In this document: positions 57,508 through 64,000 of the stretch, one piece after another
Layout of the letters: each line of letters opens with the position of its first letter
How positions within the stretch are numbered: the first letter of the stretch is position 1
The notes under the pieces: generated by a model
The model's input: only the letters and a program-made list of their open reading frames with translations
The model's database searches: none
Told to the model about the DNA's origin: nothing
Position numbers and translations under genes: made by a program
NCBI GenBank assembly: GCA_904066235.2
Contig: CAJFCV020000002.1
Span: 10,540,001-10,604,000, forward strand
Origin: Bursaphelenchus xylophilus
Taxonomy: Eukaryota; Nematoda; Chromadorea; Rhabditida; Aphelenchoididae
DNA: 64,000 bases
Direction: 5' to 3'

Positions 57508-57660
57508 CAGTCTGTCGGGAAAATAATGAGCACTCTGTCGCATCGACAATCGCATCGCCGCGGAAAAAATGAATTGTCCCGGGCCAAAATCAAATTTCTT
57601 TTCACTTCAGCGACGTGATTTTTCATGCGACATTCTGGTCATTATTTTCCCGACAGACTA
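57508..57660. mobile_element. R1 MITE copy upstream of neuropeptide gene
   Basis: CAGTCTGTCGGGAAAATAAT at the left and ATTATTTTCCCGACAGAC at the right, about 300 bp before the neuropeptide start codon. It may lie in its promoter. Confidence 0.85.
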
Positions 57661-58680
57661 ACACCTTTTGTTTAAAATACGTCATCTGGGAGCATACTAC
57701 AATATCATACTGAAATCTTGTTCCTATGCTACAATTTCCATAATTTTTCCATCTTCATAACAGCCTTATTGCCGTATAAAATGTACCACCCACTTGTTTT
57801 TGAATCTTTTTACAATTCCGTTTCCGTTTCCGACGTAATTCAAAAACATGATTACTAAACAAAGTAGAAAATCTCATGTGAAAACAGTTTTTTGGGCTCA
57901 ATTTTTACACAAATTGTAACAGTAAAGTAGTCGGCTATTTACACATGACGCCGTTTATAAAGCAATGTAAAATTGTAGCCTTCTTGAAGGGCAATTCAAG
58001 TGAGTTTGTCTCAATTTTACGATATTTTTAGTTTGATTGAGATAACATTGACATACGTAGCTAGTTGATTTTTGAAATTTAATACCCAAAAACTTTTATT
58101 GGATTTCAAATACACCTACAACTTACTAAATTACAGACCGTCTTCTCAGAAAACTGTCGGTAATTGTAATCAAATTTTCGATATTTCGCCGCAAGAGGCG
58201 TTGTGAATACTTTGAGGCATCAAAAAACGATGACAAATGTCTACGTGGCTAAAATTTGTGGCCACAATGCATCTCTGTACAGCAAAATACCGCAGAACAA
58301 CACCTGTCTACAGAGAAAAATTTAAACGGCCTCAAAAGCCAATTTTAGGCCAAAATAAACCTTGCTGAAAAGGGTTGAAACTGCACAGTGCTTTTTTTTA
58401 ATTTGCACTGTGCTGATTGTTTGTCGCGCAAAGCCAGACGCCGGCCGCACCGTCCGAAAACATGTCAAGACTTTTTGGCCCGCCTGGTTTATAGGACACC
58501 CAAGAATCCTTGAAATATTGAGATTTCGCCTCGAAAGTACAGCCAAGCAACTTAACGGGGGCTTTTGCGAGATCTCGAGAGAATAGTAAAGTTAGGAGAC
58601 GGTCAGAGAAAAAGGCTCTTAAAGGTAGTCTGTTGGTAAAATTTAGGCTATTGTTGTTGGTATAAAGCGTTTTCTTTTGT
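57661..58680. other. Spacer, no gene seen
   Basis: Unique AT-rich sequence. A single facing pair of the array word (TGCACAGTGC and TTGCACTGTGC at about 58381-58412) precedes the first array. A GC-richer stretch, 58425-58580, shows no recognised protein. Confidence 0.45.
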
Positions 58681-58683
58681 AAA

Positions 58684-59332
58684 TTTTTTGCACAGTGCAG
58701 TAAATTTTTTTGCACAGTGCAGTGAAAACATTTTTGCACAGTGCAGCGAAATCATTTTTTTGTGCACAGTGCGGTCAAAAGCAAGTTTGCACAGTGCAAT
58801 CAACTTTTTTGCACAGTGCAGCGAAAAAATTTTTGCACAGTGCGTTAATTTTTTTTTGCACCGTGCAGTCAACTTTTGCACTGTGCAGCAAAAAAAACAT
58901 TTTTTTTTTGCACAGTGCAGTAAATCTTTTGCACAGTGCGATCAATTTTTTTGCACAGTGCAGTCAAAAGTTTCTTGCACAGTGCGGTCCAACAAAATTT
59001 TTGCACAGTGCAGTGGAATTTTTTTTTGCACGGTGCAGTCAACAAAAAATTTTGCACAGTGCGGCTGAAAATTTTTTGCACAGTGCAGCGAAATCATTTT
59101 TTTGTGCACAGTGCGGTCAAAAGCAAGTTTGCACAGTGCAATCAACTTTTTTGCACAGTGCAGCGAAAAAATTTTTGCACAGTGCGTTAATTTTTTTTGC
59201 ACCGTGCAGTCAACTTTTGCACTGTGCAGCAAAAAAAGCATTTTTTTGCACAGTGCAGTAAATCTTTTGCACAGTGCAGTCAAACAAAATTTTTGCACAG
59301 TGCAGTGGAAAAATGTTTGCACGGTGCGGTTA
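58684..59332 (+). repeat. TGCACAGTGCA array 1
   Basis: Roughly two dozen copies of GCACAGTGC (variants GCACCGTGC, GCACTGTGC, GCACGGTGC), each preceded by a T-run and followed by AGT, GGTC or AGCGAAA. Steps are about 18-36 bp. TGCACAGTGCA is an 11-bp palindrome around one central base. A block of about 150 bp (GCAGCGAAATCA at 58743) recurs at 59095, so a 352-bp segment was duplicated. The long open frames across the array follow from the repeat and are not genes. Confidence 0.95.
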
Positions 59333-60055
59333 AAAAAATAAGCTTTTTTCCAATGAACAGTGCCAAATTTTGGTAAACTTTTTTACATTTTTGTACTCGA
59401 TGGTTTGTGCCAATCCCGAGCTAAAAATACCATTTCTTTTTTTCTCTTGCAAAATTGTAGTCTTGGCAAAAATTGGACACAAAAATGCAATTTCATCCAT
59501 TTTTTGTCCAATTACACTTTTGCAGCGCCTTCGTTTTACAAATTTCTTCGTCATTTTGTACAAATCAAAGTTTTTTCTATCGAGAAAAATAATAATTTTT
59601 CCACCAAAACACGCAATATTTTTTACTCAAACTTACCCGCATAAGCTATAGTAACTCTATCCGGGAAATGATGTAAAACTAAATTTAGTATTACTGTTAC
59701 TACCGTAACACTTTATATCAATATTTTTGACAAAAAATTGATGATTAAAAAAAAAGTTTAATTTTGGTCCAGACAAAAATTACATCACTATTAGCCGGCT
59801 ATAAACGCCCGGAATAGACGCTATAAATGGCGATGGGAAATAAGGAAGGCAAAAAAAGATGGGCCAAAATAAAGTTGAGGAAATCCGAGGAAGTTGGTGG
59901 TGACCGGAAGGCGGAGTAAATTTGGGACATTTTGAAATGACATGGTAGTTTTTGCGGTTTTGAAAAAATTTGGTTTACAGGAAACGCTGAAAAAATACTT
60001 GGGGTTCTGAGAAAATGACAAATTTTTTGGAGGAAGTAGAAATTAAAATTTAAGG
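59333..60055. other. Spacer between arrays 1 and 2
   Basis: Unique AT-rich DNA without supported exons. 59820-59960 is locally purine-rich on the plus strand. Confidence 0.45.
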
Positions 60056-60059
60056 GTTG

Positions 60060-60752
60060 ATTTTGCGCAGTGCAGTAAAAAATGCTTTTTGCACAGTGCA
60101 GTTAGAAAAATTTTGCACAGTGCAGTAGAAAATTTTTCGCACAGTGCAGTAGAAAATTTTTAGCACAGTGCGGTCCATCAAAATTTTTGCACCGTGCAGT
60201 GGTTTTTTTTTGCACAGTGCAGAAAAAAATTTTTTTGCACCGTGCGGTCCAACAAAATTTTTGCACAGTGCTGTAACAAATTTTTTGCACAGTGCAGTAA
60301 GAAATTTTTTTGCACCGTGCAGAGAATGAAATTCTTGCACAGTGCAGTTAGAAAAATTTTGCACAGTGCAGTAGAAATTTTTTTTGCACTGTGCAGGCAA
60401 CAAAAATTTTTGCCCCGTGCAGTAGAAAATTTTTTGCACAGTGCGGTCCAACAAAATTTTTGCACAGTGCGGCTGAAAATTTTCTTGCACAGTGCGGTCC
60501 AACAAATTTTTTGCACAGTGCATTCCATCAAAATTTTTGCACAGTGCAGTAGAAATTTTTTGCACAGTGCGGTCCGTCAAAATTTTTGCACCGTGCAATG
60601 GAATTTTTTTTGCACAGTGCACTCAACAAAAATTTTGCGCAGTGCAGTAGAAATTTCTTGCACAGTGCGGTCCGTCAAAATTCTTGCACAGTGCGGTGGA
60701 ATTTTTTTGCACGGTGCAGTCCAACAAAATTTTTGCACAGTGCGGCCAAATA
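60060..60752 (+). repeat. TGCACAGTGCA array 2
   Basis: About 28 copies of GCACAGTGC and one-base variants in the same orientation as array 1. They are embedded in TTTTTTGCACAGTGC.GT and separated by AGAAAATTT, CC(A/G)TCAAAATTTT or CCAACAAAATTTT. Steps are about 20-29 bp. The spacer phrases differ from array 1, so this is not a simple duplicate of it. Confidence 0.95.
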
Positions 60753-60779
60753 AGTGGATAAAGTCCCAAGGATGGAGTT

Positions 60780-60802
60780 CAGTGTTTCACTGTGAAACAC
60801 TG
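60780..60802. promoter_or_regulatory. Perfect 23-bp palindrome
   Basis: CAGTGTTTCAC, a single T, then GTGAAACACTG: eleven-base arms without mismatch, about 30 bp past array 2. It resembles a dimeric transcription-factor site or a short hairpin. No function can be assigned. Confidence 0.6.
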
Positions 60803-61091
60803 AAACTCTCCCCGACAAAGCAATAAATCTCGGATCCCCATCCAGATAACGACAGGATTTCCATTGAGTAATTGAGGGTCAGTTCCATTGTTTTTTGGGA
60901 AGAAATGGCACGGATTGTGACAAAAAAAAATCGGAAAAAAAGAGAAGACGACGTGATTTTTTGTTGTCATTCTTCCATTGAGATGCTACTCAAAAACAAA
61001 AGAAACTCTATTAAAAATTCCAATTTTTTGGATTGAATTTGGGAAATGGTAACTTAAAATTTTCGGCAGGTTCTGCACGTGCATAGTTTTT

Positions 61092-61478
61092 GACGGCACT
61101 GTGCAAAATTTTTGGGATCGCACTGTGCAAAAAAATTTTGACAAAAATAAAAAATTTTTTGTTCTGCACAGTGCAGAAAATTTTTATGCCGCACTGTGCA
61201 AAAAATATTTGTACCGCATTGTGCAAAAAATCTTTGTACCGCACTGTGCAAAATTTTCGACTGCACTGTGCAAAAAACTTTAGGATCGCACTGTGCAAAA
61301 AATTTTTGTTCTGCACAGTGCAAAAAATTTTTATACCGCACTGTGTAAAAAATATTTGTGCCGCACTGTGCAAAATTTTCGACTGCACTGTGCAAAAAAC
61401 TTTGGGATCGCACTGTGCAAAAAATTTTTTGCACTGTGCAGAACAAAAAATTTTTATACCGCACTGTGCAAAAATTAA
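61092..61478 (-). repeat. TGCACAGTGCA array 3, opposite orientation
   Basis: About 16 copies of GCACTGTGC in the form GCACTGTGCAAAAAA, the reverse of arrays 1 and 2, with linkers such as TTTGTACC, TTTAGGATC and TTTTCGACT. Occasional forward words (CTGCACAGTGCAGAAAAT) interrupt it. The segment GTGCAAAATTTTCGACTGCA with its flanks is repeated at about 61247 and 61368 (121-bp step). Confidence 0.95.
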
Positions 61479-63365
61479 ACTACAGAAATTATGCAAATTT
61501 TTGATTACCATATCCGCTCTAATGGTCTCAAAATAAAAAAAAATCGGGACTTTTTGCCAAAGAACGGGCCCAGTCCAGTGGAAGCGCCCAATTTGATTGG
61601 CCTGATGTTCGGGGCCGCGTGAAAATTGTAATTCGCCTAATTTCGCCGTCCATCGGACGAGAATCCGAAATTAAATTTTCCATCTGGAAGCAGTAAAATT
61701 GTAAGCAGTGGAAGTGACATCAAAGTTCTCTTTCAGAAACGTTTAAATTTTTTAGTTTTCTAAAAATACACGGCAATTTCACCGGTTTGGAATGTCATAC
61801 CAAATTTATATCGAATATAAAATTAGTTATGAAGGCGGGAAGGGGGTAAAAATCGTAGTACAGATCGTATTTTCGAAACATTATAGTTGAAAGATGACAT
61901 TTTAATATTGTACTTGATAGCTGGTAGGAAAAATTAAATTTTGAGGTAAAAACGGGGTTGTATAAATCTTTGATGAGCCGGATTAAAGACTACATGGCTT
62001 ACGCTTTGCTTTACATTCGACTGTTATCACTTTTTCAACGTGTCAAGTCTTCCTCTGACCTTATTCTAGATGGACCTCTAGAGTAATATAATCGCTAAAA
62101 TCTCATAAAACATTACCGAAACTGAAAACCTCTATGTTCTAAGTTACTGTCAAATATAGTAGCTGTAAAGCAATAAGCAAAAATTGATACGAATACTGAC
62201 TGCAACGAAGTTAAGGCCGTATTTTACCTCAACCCCCATTTCAAATACTTGCCAATCAAAAAACCCGATGTTACAGTAAGAATCGCCTACCACTGGCTCC
62301 AGAATCCCCTCAAATACAATCCATACGTTCCACCCGCAGCTCCCCATCCCAAAACATGAACGTTCCGCGAGTCCAAGTGCCACTATTTTCCAGCTTAAGC
62401 TCGCCGCCCTCTCCGCCTTGAAGTGGGCGTGGCCTATGCGCGTTCTACTGAGCGAAGATGGCGGTAAGAGCGAAGATGGCAAATAAACCAAAAGTAAATT
62501 GGATTGGAAAAGTAATGGCAAAGTAGGGGAATGGCCGCAGGGCATATGCGATTCGATTACCGCCCCGCAGACGACGGATTTTTGGAGGCGGATATGGGAG
62601 AAATATTCCCGATGACATAAGTTTTATGGAACGTGACAAGGAAACGAATCTACCGTAGCTATGCGGTAAACAGCGGCCAACAAGCTTTACCGGAATCTGG
62701 GGGAGGTTATGACGTGAAATTGTATAGTATATTAGCCGTCTTCGGATGTCATTCAAGGTTATGCGAAGAGATTAATAATAGCTGACATGAACTCAGGGAT
62801 TCGGAAAGAATGAAATGATGAGTCCAACGTGGGATCCCCAAAGCACGAGAGAGGCTACGGTGGATGACGAGGAGAACATTTCGGCAAAATTTTGGGATTT
62901 TTTACTGTAGCATACAGTAATGTACTGGCAAGAGAAAGTAAAGCAGTTTACGTGAAATATAATGTTGGTAAATGGGGAACAGATGTTTTAGTAGCCCACC
63001 ACAGAAATTACAATATATAAAACAGAAATCCAAGACCAACGAAACATAGAACAATATAAAAATGTTCCAATAAATAATGACTTTTTGGCTTTCTGAGAAC
63101 ATTTGGAATCCCAGAGGCAATTTGAAGCCCCAAGGCGTGACTTCACAGGGTAAATGCTGTAGTGACACCAAAAATTTCCGTAACCTTCGCCTATTCATCC
63201 ATTCTTACAAGTTTGAGCTCACGGTCTCGGACAAAACCAAGAATCTTTTTTAGAGGAGAGGCTATGGTGAATGAGGAGGAAGGTTAGAGAACAGATCGCA
63301 CACTAGTCCGTTAGCGAAGTTGCTGGAGTGGTTTGGCGACATGCACTGTGCAAAAATACTACATA
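61479..63365. other. Spacer, no secure gene
   Basis: 62220-62620 is less AT-rich and has a GGGCGTGGC word (62426) of promoter type. It also holds open stretches of 131 and 103 codons on the minus strand, but I recognise no domain and see no splice-supported gene. The fragment 63305-63350 (GCTGGAGTGGTTTGGCGACA, TGCACTGTGCAAAAA) belongs to the repeat also at 2808 and 30545. Confidence 0.4.
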
Positions 63366-63374
63366 AGGGTGGAG

Positions 63375-64000
63375 ACATACCGCAAGTTCGAATCCGCGAG
63401 TTCGAATGCCTAAAGTTCGAATGACTAAAGTTCGAACGACCTCCAGTTCGAACTACCTAATGTTCGAATGACCGTAACTTTGAATAACCTAAAGTTCGAA
63501 TGACTAAAGTTCGAAAATGAAAAAAAAGTTAATTAATATTTAAATTATAATTTGCATATAATTATTTTGCAAAATACACTTCCTCTTCAATCATTCATTC
63601 ATTCTCTACGATGGAGGTTGGTGGTGTCGAGCTGATCAAGATTCGTCACGGAGCCAATCCAACTGTGTCGTTCTCGGGATTCGTGGCTTTGTGTGGTGGA
63701 TATTGCTTCCTTCATATTTGGTAATTTGGTAACCCGTTTTTCCGAGTTCGATTTTCCGTCTTTTTTGAATGAGATCGCAAAGACTTTAAGTTAAAATTAT
63801 CCTATTTTATAAACAAAATCTATTTTTCTGTTTTAATTCTTTTTTTTCATTCTGCATTTTTTATATTTTCATATTTCGAACTTCCGGTTTTCGATCTTTT
63901 GGTTTTTCTAATTTGAGGTTTTTCGAACTTCTAGTATTCGAACTTGCAGCATTCGAACTTGCGGCATTCGAACTTTTGGTTGTCGAACTTGGGGTTTTTC
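63375..64000. repeat. Foldback built from GTTCGAA units, cut by window edge
   Basis: The left side (63382-63515) has ten or so units of AGTTCGAAYGACCTAAA type. The right side (63873-64000 and beyond) has the reverse form, TTTTTCGAACTT.CGG.ATTCGAACTTG, at a similar step. The 350 bp between is AT-rich and contains a 37-codon ORF (63611-63724). The architecture is the same as the 51515-52125 element but with a different unit. Confidence 0.85.
63611..63724 (+). CDS. Tiny ORF inside the TTCGAA foldback
   Basis: ATG to TAA, 37 codons (starting MEVGGVELIKIRHGANPTV, ending in LHIW), with more balanced base use than its AT-rich surroundings. No splice sites or homology are recognised. It may be a captured exon piece, a diverged element gene or chance. 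Confidence 0.2.
   Translation: MEVGGVELIKIRHGANPTVSFSGFVALCGGYCFLHIW

Noticed and set aside
58688..59322. Long open frames across the arrays on both strands (up to 183 codons) with repeated LHSA, FCTVQ or ALCKK words
   Set aside because: They are translations of the GCACAGTGC repeat; every frame of a stop-free repeat is open. No splice or start context.
60050..60826. ORFs of 190 and 210 codons over array 2
   Set aside because: Same repeat artefact, present on both strands at once.
58684..61478. CRISPR-like array
   Set aside because: Repeat core is 9-11 bp with short, low-complexity spacers in a eukaryotic genome; no cas genes.
62150..62756. Minus-strand ORFs of 131 and 103 codons
   Set aside because: No domain recognised, atypical composition, no supporting splice structure; could be regulatory DNA.
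63382..63515. tRNA gene suggested by B-box-like AGTTCGAATCC
   Set aside because: No A box, no cloverleaf; the word is the unit of a tandem repeat.

Overview
The window reads as nuclear DNA of a nematode, most likely a rhabditid. Introns carry TTTTCAG-type acceptors and GTAAGT donors. Most genes have a splice acceptor 4-32 nt before the start codon, as expected for spliced-leader trans-splicing. The gene set fits too: a KANK/VAB-19 protein, a LOTUS-Tudor-like protein, a pentameric ligand-gated channel and a FAFA-type neuropeptide precursor. From memory, the C. elegans homologues of KANK (vab-19), RIC1 (R06F6.8), SPATA20 (B0495.5) and the FAFA peptide gene nlp-18 are all on chromosome II. Species and genus cannot be fixed by eye.

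Layout. The + strand from 120 to 9228 holds the 3' part of a KANK gene, with a dead mariner transposase in one intron. 9.2-11.6 kb is intergenic, with a ubiquitin-protease-like remnant and a 210-bp tandem repeat. 11.6-16.7 kb (-) is a probable LOTUS/Tudor gene whose 2.7-kb last intron is built of nested palindromes and an inserted Tc1/mariner-like element. 18.5-19.4 kb (+) is a small two-exon gene of unknown function. 20.5-25.6 kb (-) is a Cys-loop-family channel that lacks the Cys-loop cysteines. 25.6-33.5 kb is a repeat-rich gene desert. 33.5-39.7 kb (-) is a complete SPATA20-like gene, and 40.3-50.0 kb (-) a complete 18-exon RIC1 gene. 50-54 kb is intergenic with two foldback elements. 54.2-57.2 kb (-) is a two-exon neuropeptide gene. 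57.2-64 kb is intergenic and dominated by three arrays of the palindromic word TGCACAGTGCA, ending in a TTCGAA-unit foldback at the right edge.

The genes do not form an obvious operon or pathway; they are ordinary single-copy animal genes. What is unusual is the repeat landscape. At least eight dispersed families of inverted-repeat elements (called R1-R8 here) fill introns and spacers. Several introns carry unrelated tandem repeats with the same ~160-bp period. One ~18-22 bp motif recurs every ~115-127 bp in SPATA20 and RIC1 introns. The strongest candidates for something undescribed are the TGCACAGTGCA arrays, the disulphide-less channel, and the regularly spaced intronic motif. Gene models were built by hand from splice signals, and reading-frame phase was checked across every listed junction.
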